Source: Owenia fusiformis (Eukaryota > Annelida > Polychaeta > Sabellida > Oweniidae). Taken from it: a stretch of DNA of 64,000 bases. The position numbers and the translations under genes are program-made. The stretch spans positions 3,660,001 through 3,724,000 of the forward strand of contig CAIIXF020000009.1 in assembly GCA_903813345.2 (NCBI GenBank), given 5' to 3'. Every line of letters starts with the position of its first letter. Position 1 is the stretch's first letter. Shown piece by piece: positions 10,201 to 22,200 of the stretch. The notes beneath the pieces were generated by a model that worked only from the letters and a program-made list of their open reading frames with translations, did not search any database and was not told the origin of the DNA.

Positions 10201-13200
10201 TAAACCCGTTAAGTAATTTTCCTGGAATTTTCCTGGAATCTCGATGACAACATTTATCTAAAGAAAATGACCGCCCGTATGCAACTATGTCAACTTGATT
10301 TCTATTTACCTGGCCGTTATTATCAGTATCCGCACGTTTTAGTTCGTCCCAGAAATTTTTTTGCATGTTGTCGGCTCTGTTCCACATTGGACTTCCATGA
10401 TCCCAACCCTCGGTAAGTGCAATCCCCTAAAAAGTATGTTTCAGATACAACAACGTAGCAACATTTAAAATCAGGTTAACTTTCCGACAAGCTGAGACAT
10501 GTTGAAACTTCATACACAACGAACAGCCAAACAGTTTTTGCTGATGATTGGTATCTTTAGTGCGTTTCATACATCTCAACATTTCTTTAAATAAAAAAAA
10601 CTGTTCTAATACAAGAAAGATTTTTTTTGAATGTTTTATTGATTCAACATTCTGAGTCAGAAATATGTTACTTTAAACAATAAACAAATACCACATACCA
10701 AGAATATATTGGCAAAATCCATCCTTTCAACGACACCATTTCGATCCGCATCTACAAATGAACATTTAATGTTAGTGCGATGAAGTCATAGTTGACCTCG
10801 TTCGTCAGTATACTTATTGTAATCTTATCTTGTAAATCTTATTTCGGCTCTGGCCATCTCAATATTAAGATATAAAAGAGGCATTTTGGCATTGGAACCT
10901 CAGATCCTCGTTGCGTGAAGAAGATAAGAAGATCCAGAGACTTCATGCAAGGCTAATCCAATGTTCGAATAGTTAGAAAGAAATCTTACTCACCAAACCA
11001 TGTGTAAAACTGATGCCGCATTTTTGACATCCAGAAGGGATCATCTCTCATGTTCTTTGCCATCCTGAAAAAATAAAGTACGTACGTGTGCATTTTAGCA
11101 TGTGTGCGCAGTAACTCGAATATTAAATTACACATTTTCAAGAGGTAAAACTAAAATATAATAGGTGCAGTTTTGTACATATATCTTTATAGAATATTAA
11201 GTAAAAATGTTTATGTCACATATGAATAGAATGTACAATTTTCACTTTTGGCTAAAACATTTTCTTATAAAAAGATATGCAATTTTAGCTAAAATATTTT
11301 AAAGTAAAAAATAGCCAGTGTGTCGTAAAGAAGAAAGGTTTACTTCTGGCATTCTGCAGCAAAGTTTTGAATTTAAACAAAAAAACACCATGGACAGAGG
11401 TAACGAGTTCTTGCCAAGCATATCTATCCAAAACGAGGCTGCGACGCGGTTAAGACACAAAATGGCGACTTCGAGGAGGTTCGAAATGGCGTTTAGTTTA
11501 TCTATAAGCTATATGCACCAGTTTGTGTGCTAAAGTTAATAGCATATACCATTCGGTGGAGAACTCTACAGAGTATGTCTATGTGCAGCGTCTTGACATT
11601 TAGTCAATTGGGGAAATATATTATGGGTGCACAAAGTCAGCCAATTGATAAATTTGACAATCGGGGCATTTTTCTAGCTTCAATTCAGTGCTTTTGACTT
11701 TGTCACTGGACATATATCTATAAAATCACGTATACAACACGGCAATCTTTATTTTTTCATAGTGTGGTCACTGTTTGACTTCTGTTAACAGATTCTGTAC
11801 CAGGCATATTTTGGAAACACAGTCCAGACAATATGGCAACGCGGGTCCAGACATCATACATATATGACAAAACTGGATACGCGGTCACAGCAAAGAAGTT
11901 GATGTTTTATCATATGCGATAATCTTTTGGAGCCCAACGGACCTTAGGATATGTTTTTTTTGTCCTGCTCCCATAGTTGGTGATATGAATTTCCTATCGG
12001 TGTTCTGTTTATTTCCCTCATCATTAATACTAATTGCAGACGTGGTCCCTATTCTTCTTCGTTTCGTTTGGTACAGATTGTCATTGCTTGATCTTCTCTT
12101 TCTGAAAAAGGCGTTAGATGCCTAATTCAAATAAACTAACTTAAATACTTTGCGCTTAACAATACAGAGAAAGTTGGTGCCTGGGCAGCGTTGCCATACG
12201 ATCTAATCTATGCTGAAGACGTGTTGCCATATTGCTGAAAATGACTGTGCCGAGTTCAATTTTGTAAACAGATTGCAAGAAAAAAAGTTTCAATCTTAAT
12301 TTGTACTGTACATTCTACATTTGACAGGCCATTGAATGCCAAATCCAACGTTAAATTTGCTCATGAGCCGCAAAATACCACGTGACCTAATAATACCACG
12401 CCTGCCTCGTTTTGAACAGCTACGCGTGGTTGGAACGCGTTATCTATGTCCACCTTGAAAAAGACGTGGTCAATTGAAAAGATCCCTTACCCTAATAAAC
12501 GGCCGTTGACCATCATTTCTCCTAAAATATTTCCCGTGTGTCCCATATCCTTAGAAACTGTGAAGCCGATCATCATATCTTTGAACTGATCCAGATTAAT
12601 TCCTGGCCTGCCATCCTGAAACAAACATTTTATATATAATACATAACGGTTATGCACTGGGAGGTTTTGGATATAGGGTATATCCTGAGGGATATATTTA
12701 TAATTCCCCGAGGGACAGAAGGAACGAGGGGAGATGTAAATATTTCCCGAGGGATATACCCCATATCCAAAACCGACCGTGCATATAACTGGTGCATCTC
12801 ATACTTGAGTGGGTTTTGGGTAGATTAACATCTTCCACCTTTTTCAAATGACAAGATAGGTATACATGTATCGTGTAAACGTACAATTAAGGCTATATTT
12901 AACATTTTCGTCATATTCCTTGAGTACAAACAATGAAAGTGTAATATTTACGAGTAAATTTGTGTTATTGTAAAACAAGAACTGTTTATGAATGTACTGC
13001 TCAAGAAGTGCTTTCCTCAAAATTCCCGGGAGCGGGATGGATACATAATACAATATATCCTGCCCGCTCCTCAGATAATATATATATTCCCAGATGATAT
13101 GTACCCAAAACCCACTCAAGCATGAGTGAACTGTGAACCATGACACAGTTGAGTTCGTGGAGTAATTATCACAAAAATATGTTTTATGGCTCTTTGTAGG

Positions 13201-16200
13201 TCTTTTTATCGTCATTCTCTATATAAGATTTTCAATGGTTGTTGTGTCGAACATACAGTACTTTAATGAACAATAATATCAAAAAAGAATGGGGTATAAA
13301 ACACAGACCTTAATATGCTAGTATTTGATGCTTGTATAATAAAGGAAAAATACTCACCGAAGTAATTTTCTCGTATGCAGATTTTACTAAATCTAAGGGG
13401 AGTTTGTGTGTTTCATTGTAATATGATGCAAAATCGCCGGCATCTATCAGTTCATCACCTGTTTAATATGAATATCATGGTATTATATACGGTTACTTAA
13501 AAAAGTGTACAACAGTGGGTGAACATTTTGTGTGAAATGTCTTTTTTCTGTCAAACTAATTGTTTTGACGTGTCACTGGAAGGTTGCTTGTCAGTATTTA
13601 GATTTTCTAATTGCGGATAATAACGACCTCGATATGTATCTTACAAAATAAATTAGTTTTAAAATATATCAACTTATAATCAGTATCAATTTCTGGCGTC
13701 ATAAATTATCACTTTTCACAAGCATGTACTACGGTATATGGCTTTTGTTTAAACTATATATAGAGATTATCCTATATGAGGTTCAGGATATTGGGATTAT
13801 CCCGAGGCCAATATAATATATCTGCCCGAGGGCCGTAGGTAAAGGTAAAGCTATATCTGCCCGCTGATGAAAATATAAGTTTTTACAAACCGGCTTTATG
13901 TACCCGTAACACGTCCAAGTATGGGATAAATAGATATATCCGATACTGATGATAGATATCCACAAGTAAAAGAAAACGTTAAACCCTTACCATTCCTGTC
14001 GATTATGAAAAAGGTCACTGCCATGAATTCTTTGTACCAATGAGGTATGTACTTTCGCTTGTTGTATTGGACGGCAAAATCATCAAAGAAAGTGCACCAT
14101 TCACTCAGACTTATCTAAAGATATTAATAACACGAAGGATTACCTCTAAAATCATACAAAATGAAGGAAGAAATTCTTATAAGCACCTAGAACATACAAT
14201 CTGTGATGAAACTATGGTATATTGAAAGTATATTCAGTCATTCATTGACAATATTCAAGGAGAATTCATCTGGAAATCTAGATATTCTAGAAAATGTTGG
14301 CATTTTTTAAAATTACAATGCTATCTATCTTAAAACTCTTAAACATTTAAATAGATGTGGATATCCTTGATCTGTGCATTTGCCTACACAATTCTCAAAT
14401 ATATATGGGGGACCTTTAAAAATAATTGATCAATCTAATTTATCATTTTCTTTCTTACGAAGACTATCTAAGCTAATGGAAATGAAAAATAGATTTGGCT
14501 CGAAAATGTACACTTCCTGAATAGCCATCTAGAAACTGTATGGAAATAAGCCAGACGTCAAAGTGACTTGCCTCCCTGCAGTTTATCTATGTAGTTTCAT
14601 AAACTTTTTATAAACTGGACATTGTGCCTAACATGCAGTCTCACGCCCGGTGATCGTACAAAAATGATGGAGGGGGGATGAGGCGATTTCTGCAAGAAAA
14701 CTCAACAAATTTGGAAGATTTATTTTTTCAAGAGAAAATTTACAACTGAATTGTCAAATGAATAGGCGCAGTGCATGGCAAAATATTTTAGGTCATTTCG
14801 TATTTTTTTGAACTGATACCCTTTTAAGATATGAGATCTATTAAAAAAGGCGCATAATCACCAACGTGCAAAAGCCAATGTTTTTGCTATAAATCGGGCA
14901 ACAATGGTCTACACGACCTGTAATAAACAGGTATAAAGGACGTTATTATCACAATACTTATGACATTGCTCACTTTTTAAATTTAGTTTCCATGCGTTAT
15001 ACAAAAAAATCGAAATAAATTAATTTGGGATAGAGGGGGGATCGGATGGAGGGGGGATTTATATATCTTTACGATGGAACAAATTCACAAGAACTCGTGT
15101 ATTTGAAAAAACTAACAACTCAGTACGCCAGTAAGAAACTGGATATTATATCTCTGGAGAATGAAAAATGGGAAAATTTGGAGTCATTAGAATAAATTCA
15201 AGTAGCATGTCTTATCATGTCTTATATACACGTGAGCCCCCCCCCCCCCACTCCATCCGACACCCCCCCCCCCTCATCCCAAATTAATTTATTTCGATTA
15301 TTTTTTGTATAACACATGGAAACTAACTTTAAAAAGTGAGCAATGTCATTAGTATTGTGATAATAGAGAATTTTCGTTATACGTATTGATTCTACTTTTA
15401 CGGATACGTATACGTATGTTTATAAGTATAAGTATAAGTATAAGTTACAGATTAAAATCATGTTTCGTTATAAGTATAACATTATTTTACTCGTGGTTCT
15501 GTATTCCGATTAAATTACATCAACAACGGCCGGTATAATGGACATACAGTTCTAACACTATGTCACTGGGTGTTATGAATATCAATGTATGCAAGACAAT
15601 GAAGAAAAGATAAGGTAACTTCTTACTTATAAACCCTGTTCTGTAAAAAACGTATAGCCTAACGAATAGAGAGCGCAAGTTGTGATGACGTATTATACAA
15701 AAGCCATGCGTATAAGTAAGGGGGCCAATTACGTATAACGAAAATTCTCTAATAACGTCCCTTATACCTATTTATAACAGGTCGTGTAGACCATTGTTGC
15801 CCAATTTATAGCAAAAACATTGACTTTTACACGTTGGTGATGATGCGCCTTTTTTAATAGATATCATATCTTAAAACGGTAGCAGTTCAAAAAAATGCTA
15901 GATGACCTACACTATATGAAATAGAGAATATTGCTGTGTTATAAGCAGTGTCTATTTGTAAGAATCTCTTGTAATGTGCAGTAATCAGCAAAAATACTCA
16001 GCACATATAAACAGAGACAATACAGAGACAATACTCGCTGCATATATGGAACACTCTGTATATTCAAGTATTGCTCCGCTTTATTTGTAGAACAGCACAA
16101 ATAAGCACTGATTATACGTGGAGTTAAGAATACTCAAATATATGCAAACGCAATACTCTGTAAGTGTGCAATATAGTCACACGTTATAATTGCCTCTTTC

Positions 16201-19200
16201 TGACTATATTAAGCTATTTCTAAGTTGCTCTGCTCATTTTATAACTGAGCATACAAATAAATAACGGACTATTTGTGCGTATTTTTCTATTAAGCATGAT
16301 AAAACAAGAATGTAAGTACCGTAGTTCTTTATGAATATGACTTTACCTGTGTATAATAAGCGACTACAGGATGGATTTCGAAATAATCTATTTTTATTTT
16401 ACTTTAATTGTGATTTTTCGACACCTTTTAAGTCACACCGGAAAAGAGAGATCTTCCTTGGAGATCGCCCCCCCCCCGACGGAAAGCTGGCTACACCGCT
16501 GAACTTGTTATCTCTACTTTTAGAGTCAATGCAACCTAATTCTTCCTGAGAAGGTATTATAATTTAACAACCTGTTACCACCGTTCGTATTAAATCATGG
16601 ATTATGCATAGGAATTCAATTGTTTACTTTTTCAAATCGCTGCTTTGTTTTCCATTCCCCATGATCAAAGCAAATGGTAGTCTAGACTCTTTTGGTCATG
16701 TTTTCGATTGCATTTAAAATCTGCACATTAATTCAGAACCATAAAATATAAATCACTGGAGCGACGTCCAACATATTTTAATCCGCTTAATAAGTGATTC
16801 TTGCCTTTGAATTAAAGCCCATGTTAAATTCCTCCCGGTAAAGCCGGTATTTAGAAAAAAATATGACAGGTAATGGAATCGAAAGAAGATTAAATCATTT
16901 TATAGTGTTTATGTTTCAATCAGCGTTGATTTCATTGTCTTATATAACTCATTTACAGGAGTTTTGTATTCCCGATGCACTTGGTCATAGTTTGCCCGGA
17001 ATAGTTTGTTTATAATAAATTGATTTAAGTTTAAATAGAAAAGAAAGAGAGTATTCTAATTTGAATTTTAGGAACTGGGTTTCAAAAACCGGCTTTTTAA
17101 CTTCAGTTTGAAACTGGCTTTTAATAACCCTGCTTTTTGAGAACTATAGATTGCAAATGCGGTTGCCTTTGTGTACTTTTCAATGTTTCTGTGCAGTTTT
17201 GTGAATCAAAATATCATTTTTTGATAACTTGATTATATGAGAATGAAGAGACAAAACCTGATCAGAGATACCCTTGTTTCTATTTTGAATTGGACCTTGC
17301 TTTGTTTTCCATTCCCAAATACATTCACAAAACTTTAATTCCTAATTATTCAATTCTTGCAAATGAGTTAAGTTCTCACTGATATTAATCCGTTTGATAT
17401 AGTTAAATGGATTAATTTCTATAGCCAGTTTTTCTTAATCCCCATGCTACATTGTATAATTAAATTTCTTTTAAATTCAGAAATTAACCGATTATCTCTG
17501 AATAAATGCAAAAGGTAGTTCAACATTTTAAGGATACAACTGAACAAGGTGGGCATGGATACCGGGAGGGGGGACTTTAGCTATATTATTATCAGATGTT
17601 TGGATTGTTCACTTCTAAGGATGTTATTTTAGCGAGTAATGCAATCAGACGGCTTGTGCACAATGGTGTTACCTATAATTAGTTCTGGGATGATTTTTAA
17701 ATCCATGGGAAAGTAATATCTGAGATCAAGGCATTTGTTGAAATAAAATATTGAGAATTTTAATACCAATTATATTTTCAATAATTTCATTTAGCGTATT
17801 TGATGTGAGTTTATCTTCTGCTTCCTCTAGCATCTGGGTTCCTAGTAAATTATGATCCCGGGATTATGATGTAAAGTAAAAAAGGTTTTTGACTTGTAAT
17901 ACTAAATGTACGTGTACTTTGTCGAAATCTCTATCCCTGATTAAAGCTTTAATTATCGCAAAATAATAAACAATTGTATCAAAATATTGAAAACTCAGTA
18001 TTACATGTCAAATGACAGCTCTTATTATGTGAAAATGTGAGTAAAATACACTACATCTGCAAATACATGTATGCAATCGCATTCAAACTTGATTGATTTA
18101 AATTGATTGAATGTCTAAAAAAGAGCTTTAATAATATGTTTTACTTAAATCATGGTGAATGGCTTTCGAAACATTTGATTGCAACCCATATTTCAGTTTG
18201 GAACAAAATACTCAATCAGCGGCCGATGAATCACGGCAAATGTGACCCAGACATAAGGGAGGAAAATACATTTGACCCAATAATCCCCTGCTGAATCCCC
18301 ATATAGATAATATACACCAAGGCCTACACAAATATAAAATAAGGGTCCGAACAAATATTTTACAACTAGATAAGCCATTTATCTGATTAAATTATGTCTA
18401 TCAATCTCTTGATTGCAGATTATTAAAGAGATACATGTATTATGTTGGGAGGGGGTCAAGGATCTTGACGCAAGATAATACAATTCTTAAATCATCAGAA
18501 TGTCATTCAGATTTACTATGATTAAGCTTGTTATTTGAATTAAAACTGAATACATCAAAAAGTGAATTATTAGTTTGTATTTTGAATGCTAAGAATGAAA
18601 AGTAATTCTATACAAATCACAAATACCACTCAAAACAATTCCTGGTTTCAACTATCAAGGTGCTTCTCCAAACATCCGGCCCCTATGTGCAATTGTGTCA
18701 GGTAATTAGTAATTGTTTATGTTTAGATTACTTATTAGAGATGTCAAATCATGGGTTCATAAAAACAGCATTATGACTGTTCAATAGCAGCAAAATGTCG
18801 CAAAATTTAGTATTTTATGTTTTAACAATATACTTATATTTTGTTATTGAATAACTAAAAATGAGGGGGTGGATATTGAGCAAACTTCATGTCTCCGAGC
18901 TATGATGCGCAAGTAATAATCGTACGTGACACGCACACAGGTGGTTGACAGGGAAACATTAAGCTTGCCAAATGACCAATGTCTGTTGAGTAGTAAATAA
19001 TCATAAAGCCATACTGTGAGAATGTCTACACATTGGCGCAATCATGGGCTTTGATTAGAAGCCCATGTCGCAATTTAGCCAGTCAGCCATTTGCTCCACG
19101 CCAGACCCAGGAACACGACGAAGCCTCTCGTAAGTGAAACTTTAGCTTGCTTTTTATTTCCCTTAATGGATAGATGATTGAGTTTGATAATGAAAAAAAC

Positions 19201-22200
19201 CCACAATAAAGACACCTGGCAAATTGTTGTAAACATAAGATTTGGCATTGATAATTTAATAAATTGATTGTCTTGGAAGGTCCATGATATTGTATGGCTG
19301 AACAGTATGCTATAAACTAATGTCTTTGTATCATTGAATAAAATACACAGCAGTGTCTTTGTATCTTCAGAGGAGTGTCTCCAGAGCAGTGTCTTTGTGT
19401 GCAGTGTCAAATTTCCCGCAAAATAGAATTCATGTGATAGCTGAATTTACATAGATATTGAGAAACGTGTAGAAGACACTAGGATGAAGAAGAAAGGAGT
19501 TTGAATGGAGAAAGCAGAATTCGATATCGTACGAGAATTTGCTACCGGAAGACAGGCCATATCTTGCTACAAAAAACACAGTTTTCAAGATTGAGCAATA
19601 TGCGTACATTGATTTGGAGCATAAGTTCGCACCATTTTAAAGATAGAAATATAATGTTACATCATGTACAATGCAATGTAAATATATTCGTTTAGCAGTA
19701 TACGGGTTTGGCCAAAACATAATGAGTAAATAATCCATTTAAAAGTAAAATCATTATTAGGCTTATCATTCGAGAGAGAATATAATTTTCAATGATTTGA
19801 AATAGGCATTCATATTTTTGCCTACAATAATTATGTATCATTTAAAGGAAGAAATATAATTACAGTGCAATGTAAATATGTCTATATATGTATCAAGCGA
19901 TATGAAAGGTGGATCAAAACATTCCCATCATCAAGCGATATTATTTCAAGGGGCTAATAAGTTGTAACAATGATTTTCTCCCTGTATCATGACATGTATA
20001 CTATTTGAAGTTATTACTTATAGAGGTCGTCTCATTGGCCTACTCTGTACATAGAAATCTAAAGAAATTTAAAATAAATTATAAAAACGTAAAAGCTGTT
20101 TATGTGCAATTTTTTCAAATCTCTTACCCCAAAAAACAAGTACAGTAAACCAAACCTATAGCTACAACACTCAAATGCTCATAAATAGGAATTTATATTA
20201 ACAGATGCCCAATTCACAAAACAGCGTCTACCAGTCCTCCTAAATAAGCAAGAATATGTCAAATATACCGATCTTGACTCTATATATGCTAATGTAGTTA
20301 GTTTATATTCTTGTGCATGTCTCAATATACTCACATGCTGCATATTACTTATATCAAAATATGCAGAAATACTCATGAAAAGTGGCATATATGCAGATCA
20401 TATGCAAATATAATCAGTTTTAATTTTTATATATATCTAGTATACTCAACTGCTTATATTTGTCTATCCCAAATAAGCAGGTATGTGCAGTTTCAGCGCT
20501 GCATATAATCACAAGTAAACAGCAAATATGCAAAGTATGTCTGAATATAAGCAAATATACTCAGTGACAGTATCCGTATATGCAGTCAGTATTCTCCGTG
20601 GATGTTTGTTATATGCAGCTGCATATATGTGTGTTCCATATATGCAGTTATTGTCTGCGTTCTGTCAGTGATGATTACTGGTTATAACATGCAATTTGAA
20701 GCAAATAACCACTAGAATTGCTCGTTATTTGCAAGCAATATTCGTTATTTTATGCAGTGCTAACATATTTTGCCATGCACTGCGCCTATTTCAGTTGTAT
20801 TGGCAATTCAGTCGCGGCAATTCAGTCGCAAATTTTCTCTTGAAAAAATAAATCTTCCTAATTTGTTGAGTTTTCTTGCAGAAATCGCCTAATCCCCCTC
20901 CATCATTTTTGTGCGATCACCGGGCTTGAGTCTTGGTCTCAGGTAACCAACAGCTCATGAACCTATATGATGTGTTTCACAAGAGTAACTTTGATAGAAG
21001 GCCAATTAAACCATACATCTAATAATTGTCTTAGCTTGAAACTTATGTAAGCTTGTTTTTTACGCACAGACTTATCTTTATCGCCATCTGCGTTATGCTG
21101 TAATACAGTCCAAAGTATTCTGTTTCATATCGGTCTTGGCTTGGTCTCAGGCAACCAACAGTTAACCTATATGATGTGTTTCTCAAGAGTGACTTTGATA
21201 GATAGCCAATGAAAATAACACATCTAATAATTATCTTAGCTTGAAAAAGCTTGGTTTACGTACCGACTTATCTCTATCCCCATCCGCGTTATGCTGTAAT
21301 ATGGTCCACATATTCTGTTTCATGTTAGTTGCTCTTTCATACATTGGACTGCCGGGTGTCAACCCTTTTGCCTCTACCATATTCTGAAATATTTTTTTCA
21401 AATTAAGGATTTAAGCCGTGGATCCAGTGCATTGCGTACTGAATCATTTCATGGAAGTAGTTGGTTCCAAATCTTTGCAAGACCTCGCGGCAGGAATGCA
21501 AAGTTTAGGAAGCAACGCCTGTGTGGAATGAAGCAGCCACAATGCATTAAGTCTTTGGCTTGAACTCTTTTCACACGTAATTAGGCTAAATTGTAAAATA
21601 TTTGATACGAAATCAGCCAAAAGGTACAAAATCACTTAAAGAAGTTAATATATATCAATTTCAATCTGTAGAGTCAAGTTGTCACTTTAACAACTGTTCA
21701 ACAAGTGACTTCGAATGCGTTGATTAGTGATTGATTGATTGATTGATCGATTGGTTGATTGATTACAATGCATAGCAGTACTATGAAATACTGTGTTTGA
21801 ATTGGCTTGAATTTGACACACCTTGCCTATCTGTGTGAATGAATATATTAATGCACTCTTATTCATGTAACTTACAAGATCATACTTTACAAAATTACAT
21901 GTACACTTTTTATAATATTTAACAAATAATTGTAAATACCATTATGTGGCACCTAATACTCCCTCTTGGGGGTCATAGCCACTAAAACCTGTAAATATAT
22001 TGATTTTGATAAAAAAAAATCTACGGATGGCTCTCTCATACATTGAACTATCGAATGCCGACCCTTCGCTTTATTACCATTGGGGGATCCAGGGGGTAGG
22101 CATAGGGCCAACCCCCCCCCCCCTTGGGGTCTCCCTCACGGTGGGTTCCGATGACCTCCTGGAACTTTAATTGCATGGTCCTCTTTGAAGTCCTATTGAC

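Larger units (their letters stand above)
14642..20928. mobile_element. 6.3 kb TIR element in gene 1 intron 3
   Basis: The ends are CACGCCCGGTGATCG (14642) and, inverted, CAAGCCCGGTGATCG (ending 20928), with a 5-bp direct duplication AGTCT on both sides (14637-14641 and 20929-20933). The inverted similarity runs inward for about 150-170 bp. The interior has no frame longer than about 70 codons and no recognised transposase, so it looks non-autonomous or decayed. It holds a foldback, a MITE, a fragment of another MITE near 18185-18275, and clusters of an ATATGCAG motif near both ends. Confidence 0.75.

Noticed and set aside
15238-15275. Poly-C runs as a possible structured or regulatory element
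   Set aside because: Simple homopolymer runs in the spacer of a foldback; length is also prone to sequencing error.
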